A stretch of 64,000 nucleotides of DNA from Parabacteroides sp. TM07-1AC (GCF_003480915.1 NZ_QUKD01000014.1:1-64000), one strand, 5' to 3'; shown: positions 46,469 to 54,473, numbered from the stretch's first letter. Numbers and translations: made by a program. Notes: a model not told the origin generated them from the sequence alone.

Positions 46469-47476
46469 ATGAAGATATTGATTACAGGAGCAAGCGGATT
46501 TATCGGTGGCTTTTTGGTAAAAGAGGCGTTGCGCCGGGGATATGAGACGTGGGCAGGAATACGTGCTACGAGTAGTCGTGAGAACCTGCAGGATGAACGG
46601 ATTCGTTTTATCGATCTGAAATATAATAACCGGGAGGCATTGACTGCCCAGTTGGCTGATTTTGCCCGTGAACAGGGAGGATGGGATTATGTAATCCACA
46701 ACGCCGGACTGACCAAGACGTTGGATAAACGAAACTTCTTCCGTATTAATGCAGAGAATACGCAAAATCTGATAGAAGCATTGGCAGCAGCTGATTGCCA
46801 GCCGAAAAAATTCCTGTTGATGAGTAGCCTGAGCAGCTATGGACAGGGAGATGAAAAGACGTTCCGCCCGATCCGCCTGGATGATCCTCAGCGACCGGAC
46901 ACTGCTTACGGGCAGAGCAAGTTGGAGGCGGAGAACTTAGTGCGTAACCAATCCTATTTCCCTTATGTGATTCTGCGTCCGACCGGTGTGTATGGTCCCG
47001 GCGAGAAGGATTATTTTATGGAGATTAAGAGTGTGAAGTCCGGATTTGATTTTGCAGTGGGACATACTCCCCAGCGTATTACCTTTATTTATGTAAAAGA
47101 CCTGGCACGGGTAGCTTTCCTGGCGTTGGAGAATGAAGCGATACGTAACCGGCATTATTTTGTCGCGGACGGAGATGTGCATACCGACGAATCCTTTGCC
47201 CGGATGATACAGGAGCTATTGGGCAAGAAGCATGTGCTGCATGCCCGTATCCCGTTGGGGCTGGTGAATGTGGCATGTCATTGTTCCGAATGGATCGGCA
47301 AGTTTTTGAATAAAGGTATGACATTGAATACTGATAAATATATCATCCTGAAACAGCGCAACTGGATTTGTGATGTCGCGCCGCTCCAGGATGAATTAGG
47401 TTTTACTCCTGAATATCCCTTGCGTAGAGGGTTGGAGGAAAGTCTTGAATGGTATCGGAAAGAGGGATGGCTATGA
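46469..47476 (+). CDS. NAD-dependent epimerase/dehydratase family protein
   Basis: The 335-residue protein is an extended short-chain dehydrogenase. The Rossmann motif is TGASGFIGG (6-14), the active site Tyr and Lys are in YGQSK (about 149-153), and VILRPTGVYGPGEKD is the usual substrate-binding segment. The substrate could be a nucleotide sugar or a hydroxysteroid-like compound; sequence alone does not settle it. It is last in the znuA-znuC-PLDc_N run and ends at a convergent terminator. Confidence 0.88.
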   Translation: MKILITGASGFIGGFLVKEALRRGYETWAGIRATSSRENLQDERIRFIDLKYNNREALTAQLADFAREQGGWDYVIHNAGLTKTLDKRNFFRINAENTQNLIEALAAADCQPKKFLLMSSLSSYGQGDEKTFRPIRLDDPQRPDTAYGQSKLEAENLVRNQSYFPYVILRPTGVYGPGEKDYFMEIKSVKSGFDFAVGHTPQRITFIYVKDLARVAFLALENEAIRNRHYFVADGDVHTDESFARMIQELLGKKHVLHARIPLGLVNVACHCSEWIGKFLNKGMTLNTDKYIILKQRNWICDVAPLQDELGFTPEYPLRRGLEESLEWYRKEGWL

Positions 47477-47483
47477 TCCGTTG

Positions 47484-47505
47484 TTATCCGGTAAGGACCG
47501 GATAA
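47484..47505. terminator. Convergent hairpin after the epimerase gene
   Basis: TTATCCGGT and ACCGGATAA form a perfect 9-bp stem with a 4-base loop in the 38-base gap between convergent stops. There is no strong T run, so it is a probable rather than a classical terminator. Confidence 0.6.
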
Positions 47506-47514
47506 ACGGGTTGG

Positions 47515-48318
47515 TCAATCCACTTTCTTTACGGAACCTAATCCTGCTTTATCCACATTGACGGTAGGATCTCCTTTATATTTTACGGTTCCCATTCCGG
47601 CTATCTCGGCACTGATTTTATCTTTGGTATATGTTTCGATCGTTCCTTTACCTGCTATCTCGCATGATAAAGTCGAAAGTTCATAATCAAAAGCATGCAC
47701 TTTACCCATGCCGGCAATCTCGAATTCAGCCTTTTCGCCCACCCCTTTCAGGTTGAATGTGCCTTTCCCGGCTATTTCACCTTTAAGTACTCTTGCATAC
47801 AGGGCATCGGCGTTCAGTGTGCATTTGCCGGCTGTACCTATTTCCATTTGGTCGACGGTCACTGTATCTCTTAACTCTATTATCGTGCTGCCTGCCGTAT
47901 TGAATTCTACTTTCTCACCGGATGCGAATTTACCATTCAGGTTAAATACTTTAATCCCGCTCATATCGGCTTTTTTCAATGAGGAGGAGTGCGTAGTGAT
48001 CGTAAATTCGGTCGGGCGGAACCGGATCTGTTTCTTACCACGTTCTTTAGGACGGATAACTAGTTTCTCCCCATCTGTCTTAAATTCAAACAAATCGTAA
48101 ATATTCTGGTCGACTGTGACAGTCAGCGTCGGAACCGACTCCTGCTGTGAATAATTGAATATGATTGAAGAGCCCTGCACATCAATTTCATCGAAATTGG
48201 TGATATCGATTGTCTGGGTAATTACGTTTCCATCACCTCTGACGGACGGCATGAAGATACATCCCAAAGTTAGCAACAGGATAACGGACAGTACAGATAA
48301 ATAGAGTGTTTGTTTCAT
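47515..48318 (-). CDS. GIN/DUF2807 domain lipoprotein (copy 1)
   Basis: The 267-residue protein is a putative auto-transporter adhesin head GIN domain (DUF2807) protein with lipobox LTLGC (Cys20). The start GDGNVITQTIDITNFDEIDVQGS is the family opening, followed by a right-handed beta-helix whose turns show repeated AGKGT and AGMGT motifs (about 180-255). It lies nine bases after copy 2 on the same strand and should be co-transcribed with it. The ligand is unknown. Confidence 0.88.
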   Translation of the reverse strand: MKQTLYLSVLSVILLLTLGCIFMPSVRGDGNVITQTIDITNFDEIDVQGSSIIFNYSQQESVPTLTVTVDQNIYDLFEFKTDGEKLVIRPKERGKKQIRFRPTEFTITTHSSSLKKADMSGIKVFNLNGKFASGEKVEFNTAGSTIIELRDTVTVDQMEIGTAGKCTLNADALYARVLKGEIAGKGTFNLKGVGEKAEFEIAGMGKVHAFDYELSTLSCEIAGKGTIETYTKDKISAEIAGMGTVKYKGDPTVNVDKAGLGSVKKVD

Positions 48319-48327
48319 ATCGTTTTA

Positions 48328-49113
48328 TTATTTTACTTCTTCTACGGAGCCTTTGCCCAATACCTTCTGCTGAACAGCTGTCGGCCCTTTGTAACGGATC
48401 TTGCCTTTACCGACAATGTTTGCTTTCAGATTATTGGTGGGATGAACTTCCATCGAGCCGTTTCCTGTCATTTTACAGCTTAGCTCGGGTACGGCAACTC
48501 CGAAAGCCATGATCTCACCGCTGCTGGTGATACTGTATGCGCCCTCTTTGGCTTCTCCCTTTTTCAGGTTGATAGTGCCTGAGCCATTGATGCTGCATTC
48601 CAGTTTGTCAGTCTGCAGTTCGTTGATAACCATATTGGCGCTACCCGAAACATTCAGGTCGAGCTTGCCCATTTTTACCGGCTCTTTCAATTGAACCAAA
48701 CAGTTGGAGTTTGCATTGATTTTTAATTCGTCCCCGGTCAGCAGACTGTTTACCATGAAGTTGGCATTACCTGAAGCTTTCACTTCCTTGAGCCATTTAG
48801 AGTTTGTCTTTACGATAAACTTGGTATAATGGTCTACTTTAGCCCCTTTGAAACCTACTGAGAGTTCCCGGTCTTTGATATTGATATTGACATATTCATG
48901 CAGGTTCTCATCTACAGTCACTTCAATATAGGGTGCTGCATCCGATTGTTCATAATTGAAATCGATTACCCCATCGATTTTGATTGAATTGTAATCATCA
49001 ATAGTGATCTTTTTACTGGATAGTTTTCCGTTACCTTTTACGTGGTCTGCTGCCTGAGCAGTGAATAACAATCCCAATAACATGATAATAGATAATAAAC
49101 CTTTTGTTCTCAT
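48328..49113 (-). CDS. GIN/DUF2807 domain secreted protein (copy 2)
   Basis: The 261-residue protein has a signal peptide (cleavage near AQA, residue 21) and then the family opening VKGNGKLSSKKITIDDYNSIKIDG. A beta-helix follows with turn motifs such as SGSANMVINEL, NGSGTINLKKG and TGNGSMEVHPT. It is first in a two-gene unit with copy 1 and has its own TATTTTTG box at 49174. Envelope or surface location is expected; function unknown. Confidence 0.88.
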   Translation of the reverse strand: MRTKGLLSIIMLLGLLFTAQAADHVKGNGKLSSKKITIDDYNSIKIDGVIDFNYEQSDAAPYIEVTVDENLHEYVNINIKDRELSVGFKGAKVDHYTKFIVKTNSKWLKEVKASGNANFMVNSLLTGDELKINANSNCLVQLKEPVKMGKLDLNVSGSANMVINELQTDKLECSINGSGTINLKKGEAKEGAYSITSSGEIMAFGVAVPELSCKMTGNGSMEVHPTNNLKANIVGKGKIRYKGPTAVQQKVLGKGSVEEVK

Positions 49114-49173
49114 AATTTATTTGTTTAGTATTGCCTTTCCTTATAATAGACGTATCTTTTATACGACAGGTTA

Positions 49174-49181
49174 CAAAAATA
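49174..49181 (-). promoter_or_regulatory. -7 promoter box of GIN copies 2 and 1
   Basis: The minus strand reads TATTTTTG, a TAnnTTTG match about 60 bases before the ATG at 49113. It lies between the terminator at 49258 and the gene, as expected for a new transcript. Confidence 0.55.
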
Positions 49182-49253
49182 GGAGTAATTTAATTCAACT
49201 CCTACATTTGTTAAACATTTATAGGGCATTAAACGATAGAATTTTGGTCTATA

Positions 49254-49306
49254 AAATAACCCGGAGATTATCTTTTCACCGTGCGACAGTGAAAAGTAAT
49301 TCCGGG
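49254..49306 (-). terminator. Terminator after GIN copy 3
   Basis: A long stem (AACCCGGA, ATTA and TTTTCAC on one side; GTGAAAA, TAAT and TCCGGGTT on the other, with two small internal mismatches) closes a 9-base loop. On the minus strand it is followed by a T-rich tail. It divides the four-gene GIN cluster into two transcripts. Confidence 0.8.
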
Positions 49307-49333
49307 TTTTCCAACTCCCAATATATTGATTTC

Positions 49334-50158
49334 TTAGTTTGCCGGATCGATATCGCTGGAACCGCTGGAATGTTTCTTAACTTTTGGATTCCCTTTGTAT
49401 TTGATGTCACTGCTTCCGGAAGCTGATGCATTCAAAGATTCCGTAACTGTGATAAAAATATCGCTGCTACCGCTTGCCGAACATTCCAATGTCTTCAAGG
49501 TGAAACCATACCCTTTTATATCGCTGCTACCGCTACAGTTGAATTTTCCCTCGTTTGCTTTCCCATTCAGGTACAGGTCGCTGGAGCCTGAAGAGCGGGC
49601 TTCTATTCTGTGACATTCCAGATCGCTTGTTTTCAGGTCACTGGCTCCGCTCAGGTTGATCTTGCATAAATTGGCTATGCGCATCGGTTTTTCCAGGTAT
49701 ACGTCACTGGCTCCGGATGCGTTGATTTCAATATTATCGCCTGATAATGAACTTTTCAGGATAAAATCGATACTGCTGGAAACTCCCAGTTTCTTTAATT
49801 CAGTAGAATGGGCTTCTATAGTCAATCTGCTGGGGATGATTTTGGTTCCTTTCTCTGTTTCTATTTTTAATATACCACTTTCTATTTTGAATTTGAGAAG
49901 TGGAAGTAGATTTTCATCTATCGTGATCTTTAGACCGGATTTTCCATTCTGTTGGGTATAATTAACTTGTGGAGATTTATTTTTTCCGGAGAAAAAGCTT
50001 CCGTTAATCTCGATGCCCTGGCCTACTATCAGACCGCTGTAATCGGCTATCTGTATTTCTTTGGTGATAATATTACCGTTCCCTTTGGTCTTTTGTGCGT
50101 AACAGCCGACCGTACCAAGTACTACTAATACGATGATGGCTAATGCTAATTTTTTCAT
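49334..50158 (-). CDS. GIN/DUF2807 domain secreted protein (copy 3)
   Basis: The 274-residue protein has a signal (MKKLALAIIVLVVLGTVGCYAQ) that could be cut at Cys19 as a lipoprotein or after AQ. The family opening is KGNGNIITKEIQIADYSGLIVGQG. The beta-helix turns carry a strikingly regular SGSSDI or SGASDV motif, seen at least seven times from about residue 155 to the end. It follows copy 4 by 25 bases and ends before a strong terminator. Confidence 0.88.
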   Translation of the reverse strand: MKKLALAIIVLVVLGTVGCYAQKTKGNGNIITKEIQIADYSGLIVGQGIEINGSFFSGKNKSPQVNYTQQNGKSGLKITIDENLLPLLKFKIESGILKIETEKGTKIIPSRLTIEAHSTELKKLGVSSSIDFILKSSLSGDNIEINASGASDVYLEKPMRIANLCKINLSGASDLKTSDLECHRIEARSSGSSDLYLNGKANEGKFNCSGSSDIKGYGFTLKTLECSASGSSDIFITVTESLNASASGSSDIKYKGNPKVKKHSSGSSDIDPAN

Positions 50159-50183
50159 GACATTTATTATTTAGTTTGTTCTT

Positions 50184-50996
50184 TTAATTTGCGTCTTTCA
50201 GTTTACCTGATCCGATGATACTTTTGCTGGTCGTCGGATTGCCTTTGTAATAGACATTGCCGCTACCCACAATGTTGGCCTCCAGCTGGTTTTTGGTGTA
50301 AGTCTGGATATTACCGCTACCGGCAATATTACATTCTGTTTTTTCTGTGATACAATCGAATGCTTTTATGTTGCCGCTTGCCGCCAGGTTGTATTCGGCA
50401 CGGCTTGCTTTGCCTGTAATTCGGATCGCTCCGCTGCCCGCTAAACTGCATTCGATCGTATTCAGATTGATATCCGATGCAACGACGCTTCCTGAACTGG
50501 CTAGGTTGATCTCTATCTTGTTGCCTTCCGCCTTTTTCTTCAAAAGAATATTGCCGCTGCCAGCCATGTTGATCTCCAGCTTCTCTACATGTATCGGACT
50601 GGCAATAATGAAATCGCCAGAAGAGACTACGTTCAGCTCTTTTAGTTCGCGCGAGTTGCTGATGACCTTGAAAGTGGTCGGTCTCAGATTGTATGTATTA
50701 CCGTTACGGCTGTTTTCTTTTACCTTTTTCGGGCCGACTTTCAGCTCTTTGCCGTCCACTTGCATTTGAAGCAGCGGAAGCAGGTTCTCGTCGATTTGCA
50801 CTTCCAGGTAAGGAGCCGCGTCCGATTGTTCGTAAACGAATTCCATAACTCCGACTGTCGATATCTCGTTATAATCACTGATGGAAATTCTTTTTGTAAT
50901 GACATTTCCGTTGCCGGACACTGTTTCTGTGGTGCGGGCAAATCCTGTCAGGGTAACCAGTAAACAAGCAATAAGGAGTGATACTTTTGTTTTCAT
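50184..50996 (-). CDS. GIN/DUF2807 domain secreted protein (copy 4)
   Basis: The 270-residue protein has a signal peptide (cleavage near GFA, residue 20) and the opening VSGNGNVITKRISISDYNEISTVG. The beta-helix turns are AGSGNI, ASSGSV, AGSGAI, AASGNI and VGSGNV, about one every 19-21 residues. It is the first gene of the cluster. No consensus -7 box was found in its immediate upstream bases. Confidence 0.88.
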   Translation of the reverse strand: MKTKVSLLIACLLVTLTGFARTTETVSGNGNVITKRISISDYNEISTVGVMEFVYEQSDAAPYLEVQIDENLLPLLQMQVDGKELKVGPKKVKENSRNGNTYNLRPTTFKVISNSRELKELNVVSSGDFIIASPIHVEKLEINMAGSGNILLKKKAEGNKIEINLASSGSVVASDINLNTIECSLAGSGAIRITGKASRAEYNLAASGNIKAFDCITEKTECNIAGSGNIQTYTKNQLEANIVGSGNVYYKGNPTTSKSIIGSGKLKDAN

Positions 50997-51096
50997 CTAA
51001 ATTGTTTTTAGTTCTTTATCTTATAAGACGAAGCTATCGGTGGAAAGGTTGCAGATTCAGTGAATTATTTTTCAAAAAAGAGAGGGTGCGCAAACA

Positions 51097-51219
51097 ATAA
51101 AAAAACCGCGATCCGAAATAATAACGGATGCGGTCTTTTTGCTTCCCAACGAAGCAATCTCACGATTCCTCCTTTGCAAAGACTTGTTAACCTTAGATCT
51201 AAAATACTATGAAAAAAAC
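51097..51219 (-). ncRNA. Candidate small RNA between dusB and the GIN cluster
   Basis: A complete transcription unit of about 120 bases lies on the minus strand. It has a TTG-N19-TATATTTG promoter (51226-51255), a predicted start near 51219, a small hairpin GCTTC-gttgg-GAAGC, then a strong terminator at 51104-51140 with a run of seven T. A GGAGG followed by GTG could start a 32-codon ORF that runs through the terminator; that looks accidental, but a leader peptide is an alternative. I cannot assign it to a known RNA family. Confidence 0.55.
51104..51140. terminator. Strong terminator upstream of the GIN cluster
   Basis: ACCGC-G-ATCCG pairs with CGGAT-G-CGGT around a 9-base loop. T runs occur on both sides: five on the plus strand, seven on the minus. 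On the minus strand it ends the candidate small RNA and any dusB read-through. Confidence 0.85.
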
Positions 51220-51225
51220 TCGATG

Positions 51226-51255
51226 CAAATATAAGAGGAAATATATTATATGCAA
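51226..51255 (-). promoter_or_regulatory. Promoter of the candidate small RNA
   Basis: On the minus strand TTG (51253-51255) is 19 bases upstream of TATATTTG (51226-51233), a full Bacteroidetes promoter in a gap that lacks a called gene. Confidence 0.62.
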
Positions 51256-51323
51256 TGTTCTATTGTATCATTTTATTGTAATTTTGTCACTTTATGACGC
51301 AAAAGTTACATATTTTGAACGAT

Positions 51324-52313
51324 TTATTCCGTGAGGCCGAACTTCTCTGTGATAGAATCCATTATGTCAAACAGTTCGGTAACCGTTTCCGCACGAAGCA
51401 TAGCAACGCGTGTCGGTTTGAAATCGGAAATACCCTTGAACAGGGGAGTGGCTGCCAGGTGACGGCGGATGTGTAAAATGCCGCGTCGTTCGTCCAGTCT
51501 TTCCACACTTTGCATGACCTGTTGCTTGAGGATATCCAGATACCAGGAGAACTTCTCTTCCGGCAATGCTTCTCCGGTGGTCAGGTAATGTTTTACTTCA
51601 CGGAATATCCAAGGACGTCCGATACTTCCGCGACCGATCATCACGCCGTCCACTCCGTAATCTTCGAAACGCTGTTTGCATATTTCTGCTGATGTCACGT
51701 CACCGTTTCCGATAATGGGAATATGCATGCGCGGATTCTTTTTCACTTCACCGATCAGTGTCCAGTCGGCTTCACCGGTGTACATCTGGGCACGGGTACG
51801 GCCATGGATGGAAAGGGCGGCGATACCGCAGTCCTGCAATTGTTCGGCAAGGTCGACAATGATCCTATTGTCTGCATCCCATCCCAGGCGGGTTTTTACT
51901 GTGACCGGAATATTAACGGCTTTCACTACCTCTTTCGTTATTTCCAGCATCAGGGGAATATTACGAAGCATACCTGCACCGGCCCCTTTGCCTGCCACTT
52001 TCTTTACCGGGCAGCCGAAGTTGATATCTAGTATGTCCGGACGGGCGGCTTCGCATATCCGGGCAGCTTCCACCATCGCTTCCACTTCTTTACCATATAT
52101 CTGTATTGCTACCGGTCGTTCGTCCTCGGCAACGGTTAGTTTCTCCTGTGTCTTGTTCACGTTGCGGATCAGTGCATCGCTCGATACAAATTCCGTATAT
52201 ACCATGTCGGCACCGAAACGTTTACACATCAAACGGAAAGAGATGTCCGTCACATCTTCCATCGGTGCCAGGAATACCGGATGTTCACCTAAATCTATTG
52301 AGCTTATCTTCAT
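51324..52313 (-). CDS. dusB: tRNA-dihydrouridine synthase, DusB-like
   Basis: The 329-residue protein is a flavin-dependent tRNA dihydrouridine synthase. It shows LAPMEDVTDISFR (15-27), the FMN-binding TIM barrel with DINFGCPVKKVAGKGAGAGML (catalytic Cys about 101), TVKTRLGW, IHGRTR and GNGDVTSAE, then a helical tRNA-binding C-terminus. It reduces uridines in the D-loop. A TACTTTTG box lies about 20 bases upstream, divergent from the blaI promoter. Confidence 0.93.
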   Translation of the reverse strand: MKISSIDLGEHPVFLAPMEDVTDISFRLMCKRFGADMVYTEFVSSDALIRNVNKTQEKLTVAEDERPVAIQIYGKEVEAMVEAARICEAARPDILDINFGCPVKKVAGKGAGAGMLRNIPLMLEITKEVVKAVNIPVTVKTRLGWDADNRIIVDLAEQLQDCGIAALSIHGRTRAQMYTGEADWTLIGEVKKNPRMHIPIIGNGDVTSAEICKQRFEDYGVDGVMIGRGSIGRPWIFREVKHYLTTGEALPEEKFSWYLDILKQQVMQSVERLDERRGILHIRRHLAATPLFKGISDFKPTRVAMLRAETVTELFDIMDSITEKFGLTE

Positions 52314-52332
52314 ACCTTCTTATTATAGACTG

Positions 52333-52340
52333 CAAAAGTA
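52333..52340 (-). promoter_or_regulatory. -7 promoter box of dusB
   Basis: The minus strand reads TACTTTTG, a TAnnTTTG match about 19 bases before the ATG at 52313. Confidence 0.55.
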
Positions 52341-52385
52341 CTGCTTTTTCCGCGAAGAATTATGATAGAATAGTCTCCAATATAT

Positions 52386-52427
52386 AATCTACTACGTTTT
52401 ATAGTAGATTAACTATGTTTTGTAGTT
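52386..52427. promoter_or_regulatory. Two adjacent BlaI/MecI-type operators
   Basis: Two dyads share the core ACTA-N7-TAGT: 52386-52410 (AATCTACTA and TAGTAGATT, perfect) and 52411-52427 (AACTA and TAGTT). Their centres are 21 bp apart, two helical turns. The core resembles the ACTACA/TGTAGT operators of BlaI and MecI. The second dyad overlaps the -33 TTG of the blaI promoter, so binding would block transcription of blaI and the M56 gene. Confidence 0.72.
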
Positions 52428-52455
52428 GTATTACTGGAAAATATAGTTATATTTG
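52426..52455 (+). promoter_or_regulatory. Promoter of blaI and the M56 gene
   Basis: TTG (52426-52428) is 19 bases upstream of TATATTTG (52448-52455), with the blaI ATG 27 bases further on. Overlap with the second operator implies autoregulation. Confidence 0.72.
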
Positions 52456-52482
52456 GGCATTCCTTTAATAAAACGACAGATT

Positions 52483-52839
52483 ATGAAACGATTGACATCG
52501 AAAGAAGAAGAGATATTAGGCTATTTTTGGGCGAAAGGACCTTTGTTTGTCCGCGAATTGCTCGACTTGCAGGAAGAACCTAAGCCACATTACAACACGC
52601 TTTCCACCATTGTCCGTACCCTCGAAGAGAAAGGATATATCGGTTATAAAGCTTTTGGGAATACGCATCAGTATTATGCCCTGATCTCGGAAGACGAATA
52701 CCGCAGGAAGACACTAAAGCAGGTTGTCAACAAGTATTTTGATAATTCTTATACCCGTGTCGTCTCTACGCTGATCGAGGAAGAGGCGTTGACACTGGAT
52801 GAATTGCAGGAATTGATCCGACAGATCAAGAATAAATAA
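52483..52839 (+). CDS. BlaI/MecI/CopY family repressor
   Basis: The start at 52483 is chosen because MKRLTSKEEEILGYFW is the family N-terminus; an upstream in-frame start would overlap the -7 box. The 118-residue protein has the winged helix (about 5-70, with KPHYNTLSTIVRTLEEKGYIGYKAFGNTHQYY) and a C-terminal dimerisation helix with EEALTLDELQELIRQIK. It represses its own operon through the dyads at 52386-52427 and is expected to be released by proteolysis triggered by the M56 protein. No beta-lactamase gene is adjacent. Confidence 0.92.
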   Translation: MKRLTSKEEEILGYFWAKGPLFVRELLDLQEEPKPHYNTLSTIVRTLEEKGYIGYKAFGNTHQYYALISEDEYRRKTLKQVVNKYFDNSYTRVVSTLIEEEALTLDELQELIRQIKNK

Positions 52840-52850
52840 ATGACCGGATT

Positions 52851-54290
52851 ATGGGCACTTTACTTCTGTACATATTAAAATCCACCATTTGCCTGACCCT
52901 GTTTTATATCGGGTTCAAGGCATTGTTGAGTAATGATACATTCTTTCGCTTCAACCGTTGGGTGATGTTAGGTGGAATGAGTATATGTATGTTGTTGCCT
53001 GTATTCGGAATAAAGACGGCTGAACCGTTGCTAATCCAGCAACCCTTTATGCATCTGGAAGAGATGATCATGGGAGAGGGGACAAACTCTGTGGCTCTTT
53101 CCGGCGGGGCTTCGGGGATGAGAATCGTTCCGGCTGTCGAACCAGCTGTGGCCGTTGATTGGGGACAGCTTTTATTTTTTGCTTATTTGATTGGGGTTCT
53201 GATTTGTCTGACGGTCACGTTGTTGTCGTTCCGGAAAATGTTTGTTCTTATCCGGAGCGGACGAAAGTTGCAACAAGAGCGTTATACGTTGATATTGACC
53301 TCGGATACTGTTTCCCCGTTCAGTTGGGGACGATATATCATCTTGTCCGAGAATGATTACGAAAAGCATCCCGATGAGATCCTTACCCATGAAAAAATAC
53401 ATTTGGAATCCCGCCACTCTGTCGATCTGCTCTTTATGGAAGTAATACTCTGGCTTCACTGGTTCAATCCGGCTGCCTGGCTGTTGAAACGCGAACTGAA
53501 GGATATCCATGAATACCAGGCCGATAAGGGCGTACTTGCTCAAGGCATCGATGCAACAAAATATCAACTGTTACTCGTGAAAAAAGCTGTCGGCTCCAGC
53601 CTCTACACTCTTGCCAACAGCTTCAATCACAGTAAAATTAAAAAACGTATTACTATGATGTTAAAAGGTAAATCAAACAATTGGGCCCGGTTGAAGCTGC
53701 TGCTCCTGGTTCCCGTAGGACTTATCGTCCTCAATGCTTTTGCCCGTCCGGAAGTGAACCGGCAGTTGGAGACGCTTATCCAAAGCAAAGATAAGGATAC
53801 TCCGCCGGAAGAACAACAGGATTTGAAAGAATTCTTTAAAACGGAGCTGTGCAAGTATGTGAATGATACGGCTGTAATGGCTTCTGCCGATAAGACCGCT
53901 GCATTTCTGAAAAAGAATACGAACGTGTATGAACTGTTTATGAATGCAAACAGTGTCATTTTATTGAAGTTCGATAAGATTCTTTCGGTCGAGGAATTGC
54001 CGGCTGTGCTGCAAGAACGGTTTGCTTCTGAGAAAAAGAACGGAAAGCCTGTCTCTTTTTATTTTAAACAGGATATAAATACACCGAAAGAAAAGGTCGA
54101 GCGTGCGTTGGAAATAGTCAAAGAGGCATTCCTACAGCAACAGGCAACCGTTGGGACGGATAAAGCCCCTTTCCTTTTGTTTGAAGACGGTGTGCATCAT
54201 ATGCTTTATTCGACGGAGAAAAAGAAGATACAGTTGCCCTCTGATAATAAGAGTGTACTTCCTCCTTCTAGTCCGGACGGTACGATTTAA
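52851..54290 (+). CDS. BlaR1/MecR1-like M56 family membrane metallopeptidase
   Basis: The 479-residue protein has N-terminal membrane helices (about 5-25, 35-50, 95-120), the zinc motif HEKIH near residue 183 (THEKIHLESRHSVD), a further Glu in KDIHEYQADKGV, and a helix at about 280-300. The C-terminal part (about 300-479) is a charged domain of unknown type, not a penicillin-binding sensor domain. It likely cleaves or unseats the BlaI repressor 11 bases upstream in response to an envelope signal that is probably not a beta-lactam. Confidence 0.88.
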   Translation: MGTLLLYILKSTICLTLFYIGFKALLSNDTFFRFNRWVMLGGMSICMLLPVFGIKTAEPLLIQQPFMHLEEMIMGEGTNSVALSGGASGMRIVPAVEPAVAVDWGQLLFFAYLIGVLICLTVTLLSFRKMFVLIRSGRKLQQERYTLILTSDTVSPFSWGRYIILSENDYEKHPDEILTHEKIHLESRHSVDLLFMEVILWLHWFNPAAWLLKRELKDIHEYQADKGVLAQGIDATKYQLLLVKKAVGSSLYTLANSFNHSKIKKRITMMLKGKSNNWARLKLLLLVPVGLIVLNAFARPEVNRQLETLIQSKDKDTPPEEQQDLKEFFKTELCKYVNDTAVMASADKTAAFLKKNTNVYELFMNANSVILLKFDKILSVEELPAVLQERFASEKKNGKPVSFYFKQDINTPKEKVERALEIVKEAFLQQQATVGTDKAPFLLFEDGVHHMLYSTEKKKIQLPSDNKSVLPPSSPDGTI

Positions 54291-54293
54291 GAT

Positions 54294-54330
54294 AGTAGAG
54301 GAAGGCTTTCAATACGCTTTCCTCTACTTG
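54294..54330 (+). terminator. Terminator of the BlaI-M56 operon
   Basis: AGTAGAGGAAGGC pairs with GCTTTCCTCTACT (13 bp, one G-U) around a 9-base loop. The following T tract is short (TTGTTTC). It lies just after the M56 stop codon. Confidence 0.72.
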
Positions 54331-54401
54331 TTTCATGCTATACTTTTAGTCTTTTCATCACTATTATTTATTATTTTTCTCCTATATTTCTTTTCTTTTG
54401 A

Positions 54402-54473
54402 GCAAGCATAAAATTAATTTTTAGCATGGTCGAAATTAATTTTAGGCTAGCTCGAAATTAAATTCAAGCATGC
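54402..54473. repeat. 22-bp phased tandem repeat upstream of the TPR regulator gene
   Basis: Two alternating motifs repeat at exactly 22 bp. GC-rich hexamers (GCAAGC, GCATGG, GCTAGC, GCATGC) start at 54402, 54424, 54446 and 54468. A palindrome close to AAATTAATTT starts at 54411, 54433 and 54455. All sites face the same side of the helix. It lies between the terminator at 54294 and the promoter at 54592. The rest of the 315-base gap is AT-rich with no gene. Confidence 0.82.

Noticed and set aside
51105..51180. 32-codon GTG-started ORF in the candidate small RNA
   Set aside because: It runs through a strong terminator and has no recognisable protein features, although a GGAGG precedes it; kept only as an alternative.
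52483..54290. Beta-lactam resistance operon
   Set aside because: Repressor and M56 protein are present, but there is no penicillin-binding sensor domain and no beta-lactamase gene nearby.
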